From the NCBI RefSeq assembly GCF_900108345.1, contig NZ_FNVV01000014.1, forward strand, positions 992,001-1,056,000: 64,000 nucleotides of DNA. The letters run 5' to 3'. Within the stretch, counting starts at the first letter, position 1. Each line of letters starts with the position of its first letter. The translations under genes and the position numbers were made by a program. Under the pieces are notes generated by a model that worked only from the letters and a program-made list of their open reading frames with translations, was not told the DNA's origin and ran no database searches. The stretch is from Bacteroides ndongoniae (GTDB lineage: Bacteria > Bacteroidota > Bacteroidia > Bacteroidales > Bacteroidaceae). Below are positions 23,508-31,802 of this stretch, in pieces.

Positions 23508-25646
23508 TTAGAAGAAGAGATAACGAGTATCTTTCACATTGGCTTTCAGATACAAGTCACTCATAAACTGACCTGCCATACGTGCATGCATGTTTTCCAA
23601 TGTAGTCTCTTCAGTTTCCTTATTAAAGGTTTCGTTCAGTTTTTCTTTTGCATAAGGTTGAAGAACAAAGACACCACCCTGACCTTTAATCGGAGCACTC
23701 AGCTTATTAACTTCTGCAACCGATGCATAAGCACTTACTGCAGGCTCACTGCTGTGCAATGCTGATACATAAGCGGGAGCCGAGAAAGTAACATGTTTCA
23801 CTGAATCGCTCACTGCATTAGCCATATTCTTATACTGATCAAATGAAGTCGCACCAGCAGCCTTCATATCAGCCATAATCTTCTCAGCTTTCTTGTCACG
23901 GATAACTTCAGCTCTCAACTGATCTTTCACCAGAGCCAAAGGACGATATCCTTCTTTAACGATGCCAGCCAAACCTACAACCAGCATATGATCGCTCTCG
24001 CCACACTCATACAAACCAGAAACTTCACCAACCTTAGCTTCGAAAGCCCATTTCAGTGCATCCTTTGTTCCACGGATACCACCAATTCCATGTTCTGAGC
24101 TATACAAGTCATCTTTAGGGAAGAGTCTGTAACCAGCGTCTTCAGCATTGGCCATCATCTTTTCAAGCGTATTATTAGCAGCTATAAACTGGCTGAAATC
24201 ATTGTATGCCTTATTATAGGTTTCCTTGCTAAACTCAACAGGACGTTTAATCACTGCTACTTTATATTTATCCTTCACAGCTTTCTTATTAGTTACCTGC
24301 AAAATAACATTAGCTTGACCTAAAGCCAGATTCTGCAGTTCATTCTGTCCCATAGTAGTAACAGCAGTTACATACTTCAGATTATCACCATCCAGCTGGG
24401 CACCTTCGTAATTGGCAGAAGTAATCCATACAGCTTCGCCAGTCTGTCCATACTTCTTAGCTACTTCAGCAAAATCAGCACCACCCTTAATGGCATTATA
24501 GATACTGTCAGCCAAAGTCTTAGTTTTATCAGCATCTTCGGCTACTACCTGAATCTGACGATATTCGATAGAGTCAGGCATTGAAGTTTCAGCCAATTTC
24601 TTGAATGTATTCAGAGTATTGTCTGCTACATTATAATAGGGACCAAACACCTCTCCTACATTTACTGAATCCAAACGTGCAGTAACGTCAGAAGGCAAAG
24701 TTCTTGTTGTGTAGAACAAATCTACATACGGAGTTTCAGAACCAGTAGAACGGATAAACGATGTATAATCAGAAGAAGTAGAAGCCAATTGAGCTGTATA
24801 TTCTTCCATTTCCTTTTGCAAAGCAGCACGGTCTTCAGCACTTGCTGTTACCTGAACATCAATATAACGGATGTTACGAGTTTCAACATATTGCTTGAAT
24901 TGCTCTTTCTTTTTATCGTATGCAGCCTGCAAATCAGCATCGCTTACTGTAATCGTAGAATCTGTAACAGAAGAGTAAGGAATGGCTGCTAAAAGCAGAT
25001 CGGTCTGATTTATACGTGCATCAAACGCATCCTGTGCCTCAACAGAGTTAGCGAACAGAGATTTGGCGATCAACGATGTGTATTTTTCCTGCAAGCGAGC
25101 TTCAATCAGAGATTGTTCGATAAATGCCCACAGCTTGTACATTGCATCGTATTGTTCTACATATTGAGCAGGCATCTGTGCTCTGTTCATCTTTGAATAA
25201 TCAACCAGGAACTTCTTCAACATATCCTTATCGAAAGCACCTGTCTGGGCATTCACAAAAGGAGTTCTTTGCAACATGTAGTGCGTTCCTTCATCTATAA
25301 TGGACTGTATTTCTGCTTTCGAAACTGTCAGGCCTAACTTCTCAGCTTCATTCTCAATCAGCTTATTGTTGACATATCTTTGCCAAACTTCATCTTTAAT
25401 CTGATTGGTTTCTTCATCACTCAATGTTGATCTACCGGTAGAGAACTTAACGACTTCCGTATATTCTTCCACCATTGTCTGATAATCTTGAGCGGAAATA
25501 GTTTCTCCGTTCACTTCTCCTACGTCTTGTGACTGATGCGGCTGAAGAACCTTCCATGCATCACCCGCGATGAAAGCAAACAACGCCACACCAATTACAA
25601 TCACCAATAAAGGTCCTTTCGACCGAATGTTTTGTAATGTTGCCAT
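23508..25646 (-). CDS. Membrane-anchored peptidyl-prolyl isomerase (PpiD/SurA-like)
   Basis: A 712-residue protein with one N-terminal membrane helix (about 11-30) and a large periplasmic part. The N-terminal chaperone region (about 35-270) has the SurA_N arrangement (Val-Asn-Gly-Glu-Thr-Ile-Ser-Ala-Gln-Asp-Tyr). A parvulin domain lies at about 340-450 (Ile-Gln-Val, Ala-Asp-Ser-Ile, Gly-Ala-Asp-Phe-Ala-Glu-Val-Ala-Lys-Lys-Tyr), and a second degenerate isomerase or chaperone part follows. PpiD-type proteins assist folding of exported proteins near SecYEG. It ends the coaX-to-PpiD cluster. The gap of 124 bp to the preceding gene contains TATCTTCG at 25708-25715, a possible separate weak promoter. 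Confidence 0.85.
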   Translation of the reverse strand: MATLQNIRSKGPLLVIVIGVALFAFIAGDAWKVLQPHQSQDVGEVNGETISAQDYQTMVEEYTEVVKFSTGRSTLSDEETNQIKDEVWQRYVNNKLIENEAEKLGLTVSKAEIQSIIDEGTHYMLQRTPFVNAQTGAFDKDMLKKFLVDYSKMNRAQMPAQYVEQYDAMYKLWAFIEQSLIEARLQEKYTSLIAKSLFANSVEAQDAFDARINQTDLLLAAIPYSSVTDSTITVSDADLQAAYDKKKEQFKQYVETRNIRYIDVQVTASAEDRAALQKEMEEYTAQLASTSSDYTSFIRSTGSETPYVDLFYTTRTLPSDVTARLDSVNVGEVFGPYYNVADNTLNTFKKLAETSMPDSIEYRQIQVVAEDADKTKTLADSIYNAIKGGADFAEVAKKYGQTGEAVWITSANYEGAQLDGDNLKYVTAVTTMGQNELQNLALGQANVILQVTNKKAVKDKYKVAVIKRPVEFSKETYNKAYNDFSQFIAANNTLEKMMANAEDAGYRLFPKDDLYSSEHGIGGIRGTKDALKWAFEAKVGEVSGLYECGESDHMLVVGLAGIVKEGYRPLALVKDQLRAEVIRDKKAEKIMADMKAAGATSFDQYKNMANAVSDSVKHVTFSAPAYVSALHSSEPAVSAYASVAEVNKLSAPIKGQGGVFVLQPYAKEKLNETFNKETEETTLENMHARMAGQFMSDLYLKANVKDTRYLFF

Positions 25647-25770
25647 TTTTGTTAATTAGATTTATTTGTTTATTTATTACTTTCTTATTTTTACCGATTT
25701 TAGCGCACGAAGATACAAAAAATGCTAATACGCATCTATTTATTCGCCGAAATTTTGCATCTAAATAGCA

Positions 25771-27030
25771 TTATTCGGTTACTTTGAGCCGCACCAGTTC
25801 AATTTTAGTAGCTGTAACCTTAATAATCTTAAACTGATAACGGTCTACTGTTACCACTTCGTGCAGCTTGGGAAAGTTTTGGTAACTGTTCAGAATAAGC
25901 CCGCCTACCGTCAAATAATCATCCGATTCCGGAAGATCCAGACCAAACGTTTCGTTTACCTTCTCAATTTCCAGACGCGCAGACAAAACATATTCATTCT
26001 CTCCAATTTGTTTACATACATACGACGTATTGTCATGTTCGTCTTCTATGTCTCCAAAGATTTCTTCTACCAAATCCTCCAAAGAAACAATACCAGAGGT
26101 CCCGCCAAACTCATCTACCACAACTGCAATCGTTTTCTTCTGTTGCATAAACAGTTTCATCAGTTTGTGAGCCGCCATCGTTTCGGGAACAATGGGAACA
26201 TCCTTCACATTATTTCGCCAATCGGCCGGATTACGGAACATCTCCGACGAATGAATATAACCTATCACATTATCTATACTACCGTCGTACACTATTATTT
26301 TCGAAATACCCGACTCCACAAAAAGACTTTTCAGCTCGTCCAGTGAAGCACTGACATCAACTGCTACAACTTCGGTACGCGGCACAATACAATCACGTAT
26401 CTTGATATTCGAGAAGTCGAGCGCATTCTGAAATATTTTCACCTCGGCATCCAGATTCTCCTCACTTTCGGCATTTTCGATACTCGACTGGACGAAATAA
26501 TCCAAATCGACCTTTCCAAATGCTCTGGCACGCGCCTCTTTATTAATACGTACGCCGAAAATATACAAAAAGACAGACGAAAGCCCTGAAGCTAATTTAG
26601 AGACCGGAAACAAGACTACATAGCATACAAACAACGGCATGGCACATACACGTAAGGCCAGATTGGGATTGATCTTAAACAATGTTTTAGGTAGGAACTC
26701 ACCCGTCACCAAGATAACCAGTGTTGAAATAATCGTTTGTATCAGTACTACCGCAAAATGATTCGAAATAACTCCGGCCAATAGATTCCCTTCGATAATC
26801 TGCGCCATAAAAATACCGTAAATAACCAGCGCAATATTATTGCCCACCAGCATTGTCGAAATGAAATCGTTAGGATTGCGGAAGAAATAAGAAAGAATGG
26901 CAGACGTTACACCAGCTTTCTTGTCCATTTCAAAACGTAGCTTGTCGACCGAAACAAAGGCAATCTCCATTCCCGAGAAAAAGGCAGAGAAAGCCATGGT
27001 TATCAGCAAATAAATAATAGTGTCTAACAT
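25771..27030 (-). CDS. CNNM/CorC-type transporter (hemolysin family)
   Basis: A 419-residue protein with the order DUF21/CNNM membrane domain (about 1-190, three to four helices), a CBS pair (about 205-330, with Asp-Cys-Ile-Val-Pro-Arg-Thr-Glu and Gly-Tyr-Ile-His-Ser-Ser-Glu), and a C-terminal CorC_HlyC domain (about 345-419). Proteins of this architecture are Mg2+ or Na+/Mg2+ transporters; the hemolysin label is historical. It begins 2 bp after lptC. GldE of gliding Bacteroidota has a similar architecture, but no other gld gene is here. Confidence 0.88.
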   Translation of the reverse strand: MLDTIIYLLITMAFSAFFSGMEIAFVSVDKLRFEMDKKAGVTSAILSYFFRNPNDFISTMLVGNNIALVIYGIFMAQIIEGNLLAGVISNHFAVVLIQTIISTLVILVTGEFLPKTLFKINPNLALRVCAMPLFVCYVVLFPVSKLASGLSSVFLYIFGVRINKEARARAFGKVDLDYFVQSSIENAESEENLDAEVKIFQNALDFSNIKIRDCIVPRTEVVAVDVSASLDELKSLFVESGISKIIVYDGSIDNVIGYIHSSEMFRNPADWRNNVKDVPIVPETMAAHKLMKLFMQQKKTIAVVVDEFGGTSGIVSLEDLVEEIFGDIEDEHDNTSYVCKQIGENEYVLSARLEIEKVNETFGLDLPESDDYLTVGGLILNSYQNFPKLHEVVTVDRYQFKIIKVTATKIELVRLKVTE

Positions 27031-27032
27031 AC

Positions 27033-27668
27033 TTATCCGATACTGTCCGTCTTCAGGCTGTCGGAAGGAGCGGCTCCCTCTTCCTCGTCGATATAGAATA
27101 TACCGTCAGTCTTGAAGAAACGATATTTTGTCATTTGTTCATTCGATTCAAAGCCCCATGCATAAATAATCTGATCGGGCTGCTCGATACGCACACGCTT
27201 GTCCGAATAAACCTTCTTTTTCGTCTGATCCCAATAAAGCAACTCTGTGTCAAACTTCTCTCCCTTCAGGTTCTGTATATGTACATTGCCTATCAGTTTC
27301 CAAAGCTTCTGCTTGTCGTAAAAATAAGCAGTATCAGACTTGATACTTGCTTCGACCTGAAACAAGGTATCGAACTTCTCCAGATAGACTCCCTTTTCGA
27401 AAGACCAATAAGAAGGAGACTTACGATCGAACACCTTCCACTCCTCGGTAAGAATGCGGTAACGCGTAACACCAGAGTCTGAAATAAGCGTCGTGACTCC
27501 CCGCGTATCCATCACCGGCATCGAATCACGTTCGGTAATGGCTGCGCCCAGTTCTTGCTTCTTTCCAGAGCAGGCCGAAAATAAAAGGAGCATAACCATT
27601 CCCCCTAAGACAATGGTTATGCTCAGATTTCTAAAATATATTACGCCCTTCGATTGTGATGACATCAT
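27033..27668 (-). CDS. lptC: LPS export protein LptC
   Basis: A protein of 211 residues when started at 27668, directly behind the TPR gene stop; the longer frame to 27692 overlaps that gene and is unlikely. The N-terminal hydrophobic stretch ends in Leu-Phe-Ser-Ala-Cys, so it may be a lipoprotein instead of the bitopic E. coli form. The LptC fold is indicated by Ile-Leu-Thr-Glu-Glu-Trp, Gly-Val-Tyr-Leu-Glu-Lys-Phe-Asp, Ala-Tyr-Tyr-like strands and Gly-Asn-Val-His-Ile. It hands LPS from LptB2FG to the LptA bridge. LptE is encoded 8 kb away in a separate operon. Confidence 0.88.
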   Translation of the reverse strand: MMSSQSKGVIYFRNLSITIVLGGMVMLLLFSACSGKKQELGAAITERDSMPVMDTRGVTTLISDSGVTRYRILTEEWKVFDRKSPSYWSFEKGVYLEKFDTLFQVEASIKSDTAYFYDKQKLWKLIGNVHIQNLKGEKFDTELLYWDQTKKKVYSDKRVRIEQPDQIIYAWGFESNEQMTKYRFFKTDGIFYIDEEEGAAPSDSLKTDSIG

Positions 27669-27669
27669 A

Positions 27670-28995
27670 TTATCGAATGGTTGTAGACTCACCTATCCAG
27701 CCACCGATAGTTACACGGTCGCCAGCCTTATAACCCAACATAAACAAGTCTTTTGCCTGCGGGGTATAAGCTGAATAGGTAGAAATAAGCTTATTGGCTT
27801 CCTCGGCCACGCTCGGATCGATCGATTTAGCTTTCTGAAGCTTGTCGATTACGAGGAAGTAAGTACATTTGTTCAAAGCAGGCTCATCACTCCACTTCGG
27901 ATTGGAAGCATAGATGTGTGCCAACATGATATATGCCTGTCCGTAGTCTTCTTTGAAAGAAAGGGCCTTGTGGCAGTAAGATCTTGCCAGAGAAAGCTTC
28001 TTGGCACTGAACAGAGCTGCTGCAGTAGCATAAGCCATTTCGGCTTTCTTTGCATTGTCAGTTTCCATGCCCAAAGCTTCGTCGAAATACTTCACGGCGT
28101 TATCGTAGTCGCCTTTCTTATAATACATATAGGCTACACCTACAGCAGCATCTGCACTCGGGTCGATACGATACAGGTAATCAGAAGCCTTGAAGTATGC
28201 TTCGCTTTCATTACATTTCATCATCTTCAGGATAGCGATGGTCTTCTTCAGGAAAGTTGAGTCATTTTGGTTAGCTTCTACTTTCGGACCATAGATATTC
28301 TGCAGAGATTCGCAGTCGGCTACACCACTGTTAACGAACATGGCAACCAAGTTCTCCTTAATAGCTTCAAGATTTTTCTTCTTGGCAGCATTGGTTTCGG
28401 TAGCGATAGCATCCTCGGTATATTTGGAAGCATCCAAATAATCCTGAAAGAACTGATCAGTATGATTACTGTCAGCCTTTACTTTCTGCATGGACACATC
28501 CAAAAAGTAATGCAACACAGCACCGTCAGATTCGCCTTGCGCCTCAGAAACCGATTCTCTCAGCCAAGTATAAGCCTGATTCAGATCCGGTACTGGAGCA
28601 TACTGCAAGTAGTCTACAGCCTTTGTACCCCTAGCTGAAGCCGGGCTGGGAATTCCGCTCTTATATTTTTTGGCAAATTCCGGAAGATTCTGAATACGCA
28701 AATCGTGAACCTGCATCAGTTCGTCGAAATATTTTTTGTAGTCGGCAGAATTACGATCTTTGTTGGTTTGCAAGAAATTTTGCAGAATTTTAATGGCATC
28801 CGTAAATGTGTAATATCTCAAAGTCGGACACTCTTTCAATACAGCCATACACGGAGCATAGGCATCTTTAAAGTTACCTGCCCGCACGGCCTCGTGCGAG
28901 ATACTACTGTTCGCATTACAATCGTTTTGTGCAAAAACGCTGGTTGCTCCACCCGAAAGGAGCAATACAGCAGCCACAAGCGTCTTAATTTTCAT
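27670..28995 (-). CDS. Secreted TPR protein
   Basis: A 441-residue protein with a signal peptide (about 1-22, Ser-Val-Phe-Ala-Gln). Helical repeats fill the mature part; the clearest TPR units are at about 280-360 (Gly-Val-Ala-Tyr-Met-Tyr-Tyr-Lys-Lys-Gly-Asp-Tyr-Asp-Asn-Ala, then Tyr-Gly-Gln-Ala-Tyr-Ile-Met-Leu-Ala-His-Ile-Tyr). The C-terminal Gly-Asp-Arg-Val-Thr-Ile-Gly-Gly-Trp-Ile segment is a short beta tail. It sits between an outer-membrane protein gene and lptC. Its role is probably scaffolding in the periplasm, but this is inference from domain type and context. Confidence 0.8.
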   Translation of the reverse strand: MKIKTLVAAVLLLSGGATSVFAQNDCNANSSISHEAVRAGNFKDAYAPCMAVLKECPTLRYYTFTDAIKILQNFLQTNKDRNSADYKKYFDELMQVHDLRIQNLPEFAKKYKSGIPSPASARGTKAVDYLQYAPVPDLNQAYTWLRESVSEAQGESDGAVLHYFLDVSMQKVKADSNHTDQFFQDYLDASKYTEDAIATETNAAKKKNLEAIKENLVAMFVNSGVADCESLQNIYGPKVEANQNDSTFLKKTIAILKMMKCNESEAYFKASDYLYRIDPSADAAVGVAYMYYKKGDYDNAVKYFDEALGMETDNAKKAEMAYATAAALFSAKKLSLARSYCHKALSFKEDYGQAYIMLAHIYASNPKWSDEPALNKCTYFLVIDKLQKAKSIDPSVAEEANKLISTYSAYTPQAKDLFMLGYKAGDRVTIGGWIGESTTIR

Positions 28996-29033
28996 TGTAT
29001 CAAAATTTTAGTTGTGATATTTTTGTCTATTCT

Positions 29034-30275
29034 TTAATTCACTTTACGCTTGAAGAACCAACGTTCGTTGAAGGTTACTCCGATGCAAACCCGGAATGTG
29101 TTTTCATCCAGCAAGCCGGCATGTTTGCCAGATACTCTGACGTACTGACCGGAAATGCTCAATATCGAACGTGTTCTCGGAATGGGCAATCCGAAACCGG
29201 CAGTTACGCCGTACTCATCAGCCGCCCGCTTTCCTTCCATTTTATAATAAGGCTGGGAGTAATAGGCTCCCACACGATATTTCACAACCGACAGATAACT
29301 TCTGCCCATTGGATTCGGCATGTACTCTGCACCGAGGCTTATGCGGCGACGGTTGCTGAAAGCATCAGAGCTGTTCATAAACGATGTCTTGCTCCAATTC
29401 TGCAACATCACATCGGCTCCCACTGTCAGACGACCGTCGTACACGTAGGTGAATCCGGCACCTAACGTTGTAGGTATGCCACACGTAGCAACCGTATCAC
29501 GTTGCGATACGGTGTATCCCATCGAACTGTTGCCAGTAGTAGTCTGCGTATAAGCATCGTTGTTCAAGTCGTGACCGGGCGAGAAAACAACACCCAACGT
29601 CACCTGATGCTTCTTGCCGAACTGATGCGTATATTGCGCACCCAAATCGAGCTTATAGCTGGTCACCGACACATTTTGTTCGCGTTCGAAAGCGAAAGCC
29701 GACGACGTATTGGGATAAGTCACGTTTACAGTATGTGTGATGTCTCCCCAAAGATACGAAATATTCGCACCAATAGAAAAGTTTTTAAATATTTTAAGTC
29801 CAGTACCCAGATAAATTTGGTGCAAACCACCGTCACCGGTATAAGAGACTTGTTCCACTTCACGGGTTTCGCCGATGTTGTATCCGACATTGGAGTAAGG
29901 AAGCAAACCTAAACTGATGCCCGCCCACTTGGCTGCACGGAACTGCATGGTGATATAGTCGAAACTCGAATTCTTGGCATTTTGCTTCAGCACACCGTTG
30001 CTGAAATTGGTATTCTGCAACGAAATACCACCGTCGAATATAAAGGTCAGCGAATCTACGGCGCTATAGGATGCCGGATTGGCGAAGTTGACCTGGGAGT
30101 TATCGCGCAAGCCGTAGGCAATGCCTCCCATTGCCTTACTGCTTCCCGGACCCTGGTCGGCTAATTGTCCGTATCCATATCTTGTATAGGGAGAATTCGT
30201 ATTATTCTGAGCGAATGCCACTCCGGATAACAACGTGAGCACGAGCGTCACAAGCGTTTGTCTATATCCTGTCAT
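29034..30275 (-). CDS. Outer-membrane protein (FadL-like hatch, beta-barrel)
   Basis: A 413-residue protein with a signal peptide (about 1-22, Val-Ala-Phe-Ala-Gln). The mature N-terminus has Thr-Arg-Tyr-Gly-Tyr-Gly, Lys-Ala-Met-Gly-Gly-Ile and Asn-Phe-Ala-Asn-Pro-Ala-Ser-Tyr, the same hatch-like pattern as FadL relatives. The rest is an alternating strand series. It ends in Phe-Lys-Arg-Lys-Val-Asn rather than a terminal aromatic. Its start overlaps the coaX 3' end by 14 bp, so translation is coupled. The family is widespread in Bacteroidota next to coaX and lptC; function unproven. Confidence 0.78.
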   Translation of the reverse strand: MTGYRQTLVTLVLTLLSGVAFAQNNTNSPYTRYGYGQLADQGPGSSKAMGGIAYGLRDNSQVNFANPASYSAVDSLTFIFDGGISLQNTNFSNGVLKQNAKNSSFDYITMQFRAAKWAGISLGLLPYSNVGYNIGETREVEQVSYTGDGGLHQIYLGTGLKIFKNFSIGANISYLWGDITHTVNVTYPNTSSAFAFEREQNVSVTSYKLDLGAQYTHQFGKKHQVTLGVVFSPGHDLNNDAYTQTTTGNSSMGYTVSQRDTVATCGIPTTLGAGFTYVYDGRLTVGADVMLQNWSKTSFMNSSDAFSNRRRISLGAEYMPNPMGRSYLSVVKYRVGAYYSQPYYKMEGKRAADEYGVTAGFGLPIPRTRSILSISGQYVRVSGKHAGLLDENTFRVCIGVTFNERWFFKRKVN

Positions 30276-30990
30276 TATAGTTCAATATTCGGTTTAATCC
30301 TTTCAACACTAAAAATTTGTCTGCAAAGATGATATTTTTTAAGTTTGTATCAAAAGAAAATTCATTCCCGCCCGTTAAAAAAACCAAAAGTTCAGGATAT
30401 TTATGCTTCATCGTTTGAATATAGCCTGAAATCTCATACTCCATTCCTTGCAGAACACCGGAACGGATGGCGGTATCGGTATCCTTGCCCAAAGGCAGCA
30501 GACGACCCTCGGCTTGCACCTGGGGCAGGCGGCCGGTAAACTGGTGCAGGGCCTTGAAACGCATCTGCAATCCCGGCGAAATGTTGCCTCCATGATAGCG
30601 ACCCGAAGCATCGATAAACTCGTATGTAATGCAGGTACCCGCATCTATCACCAGCAGGTCGCGGCCGGGGCAAAGGGCGTTGGCACCTACCACGGCCGCC
30701 ATACGGTCGTACCCCAGCGTACGGGGCGTCTCGTAAAGGTTCTCGACCGGCAACGGAGTATCGGCCCCCAGATAGAGCAAAGGAACGGGAAGCTCCTTCA
30801 AGCGATCCTGCACATCGGCCGTCAGATCGATAACCGTGGCGAGAATGGCCTTTCGGAAAGGATATTTCTGGCAGAAAGCGGGCAAGTGTTCCAGCGTCTC
30901 GTTCGAGTCGTGCACCACTTCGAGCAATTCATCTCCGTCGAAAGCCGCCAGTTTGGCGACGGTATTACCGATGTCGATAATCAGATTCAT
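30262..30990 (-). CDS. coaX: Type III pantothenate kinase
   Basis: A 242-residue CoaX kinase, first enzyme of coenzyme A synthesis from pantothenate. ASKHA-fold marks: Ile-Asp-Ile-Gly-Asn-Thr at the N-terminus (phosphate 1), Gly-Tyr-Asp-Arg in the pantothenate region, [10 protein letters not shown] (phosphate 2), and Gly-Gly-Asn-Ile-Ser-Pro-Gly. Length is normal. It heads a cluster running to the PpiD-like gene, with a TATCTTTG box at 31017-31024. Confidence 0.94.
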   Translation of the reverse strand: MNLIIDIGNTVAKLAAFDGDELLEVVHDSNETLEHLPAFCQKYPFRKAILATVIDLTADVQDRLKELPVPLLYLGADTPLPVENLYETPRTLGYDRMAAVVGANALCPGRDLLVIDAGTCITYEFIDASGRYHGGNISPGLQMRFKALHQFTGRLPQVQAEGRLLPLGKDTDTAIRSGVLQGMEYEISGYIQTMKHKYPELLVFLTGGNEFSFDTNLKNIIFADKFLVLKGLNRILNYNDRI

Positions 30991-31016
30991 TGAAAACTCT
31001 TTTTGTTAAGCGGGCG

Positions 31017-31024
31017 CAAAGATA
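31017..31024 (-). promoter_or_regulatory. -7 box (TATCTTTG) of the coaX-lptC cluster
   Basis: The - strand octamer TATCTTTG is 26 bp before the coaX ATG at 30990. Confidence 0.6.
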
Positions 31025-31652
31025 CGACTGAATTTTGAATTTTCGACACAATATGCGCAAGAAGATGAGTTGACGGGCAGTATTCCCCCTGTTCTGCCCC
31101 ATAAACAACCCTCCGACAGCACATTTAAAGCCTCTCGGAAGCGACAAGTACAGTTGCCACATCGATACTAGTCAAGCCGGTTCTTACTCAAAAAGTCAGA
31201 GAAAAGCTCCTTTTGCTAACCACAACCTTTATCGGCAACCTGCAAATAGAAGCCGAAACGCATAAAAAGCAGCCTTATAACGTATAAATATGCAGAAAAA
31301 CACGACAAAAACGCTTCATTTCGCACTGAACAATGCTTGCGGCGGACAGCAAGATTGCTTGTGTTGTACTTCCAGATTGCTTGTGCGGCTCGTCCAGACT
31401 GCTTGTGGCGCTCACCGAAACAGCTTTCACCCCTGCGAACACTGCTTTTGGTAGCCATTTGGATACTTTTTTCTTCTATTTCAGATGTAAACATTTCGAT
31501 ACCCCACTATAAATGAAAGGAATACAGAAAACCGCTCGTAAATTTCCGGGCAAACGCCCCAACGTACGGAAATAACGGATTCTCGACGGCTTCCACCGGC
31601 AAAATGTCAAAACGTCAAAGCCACAGCCCCGGCCCGGCTTACAACCGTCCGC
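31025..31652. other. Long gene-free stretch between coaX and the TolC gene
   Basis: The divergent gap from 30991 to 31802 is about 810 bp. Short frames on the - strand here (31216-31494 and 31476-31796) lack signals or recognisable domains and run across repeats, so they are not called. What the gap holds is the coaX promoter at one end, a 22-nt periodic array (31313-31447) in the middle, and the sigma-54 control region of the TolC gene (31654-31736) at the other end. The rest shows nothing I can interpret. Confidence 0.6.
31313..31447 (-). repeat. 22-nt periodic degenerate repeat array
   Basis: The tetramer GCTT (AAGC on the - strand) recurs at 31313, 31335, 31357, 31379, 31401, 31423 and 31444: spacings of 22, 22, 22, 22, 22 and 21. 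The best-conserved units share TTGCTTGTG or CTGCTTGTG preceded by CCAGA. Units drift toward both ends. The period equals that of the three palindrome arrays elsewhere in the window, though the unit sequence differs. Confidence 0.75.
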
Positions 31653-31653
31653 C

Positions 31654-31692
31654 GTCCGTAAACGAACAACAGAAGTGTCCGATTCCGAACAC
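31654..31692 (+). promoter_or_regulatory. Tandem dyads, probable activator binding sites for the TolC gene
   Basis: GTCCG-N4-CGAAC occurs at 31654-31667 and again at 31677-31690, centres 23 bp apart (about two helical turns). The second is extended to GTGTCCGATTCCGAACAC (31675-31692). They lie about 30-70 bp upstream of the -24 element. Dyads of this size are typical Fis-HTH activator sites. A separate 10-bp inverted repeat, CAGAAGTGTC (31670-31679) with GACACTTCTG (31706-31715), overlaps and flanks them. Confidence 0.6.
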
Positions 31693-31720
31693 CACCGCCC
31701 CCACAGACACTTCTGAGCGC

Positions 31721-31737
31721 TTGGCACGCTCTTTGCT
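31721..31737 (+). promoter_or_regulatory. Sigma-54 (-24/-12) promoter of the TolC gene
   Basis: TTGGCACGCTCTTTGCT matches the RpoN consensus TGGCAC-N5-TTGC, with GG (31723-31724) and GC (31735-31736) separated by exactly 10 nt. The predicted transcription start is near 31747-31749, upstream of the ATG at 31803. Confidence 0.85.
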
Positions 31738-31802
31738 TTACTTTGGCAAGCCACGGTAACTACGGTTACCACGGAAACAGAAAAATTAATAGCCAAACTA
31801 AG

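Noticed and set aside
31216..31494. A 92-residue - strand frame between coaX and the TolC gene
   Set aside because: It runs through the 22-nt periodic array, whose period is not a multiple of three, and shows no domain or promoter. It is better read as repeat than gene.
31476..31796. A 106-residue - strand frame over the sigma-54 control region
   Set aside because: It covers the sigma-54 promoter and dyads on the opposite strand and has no recognisable features.
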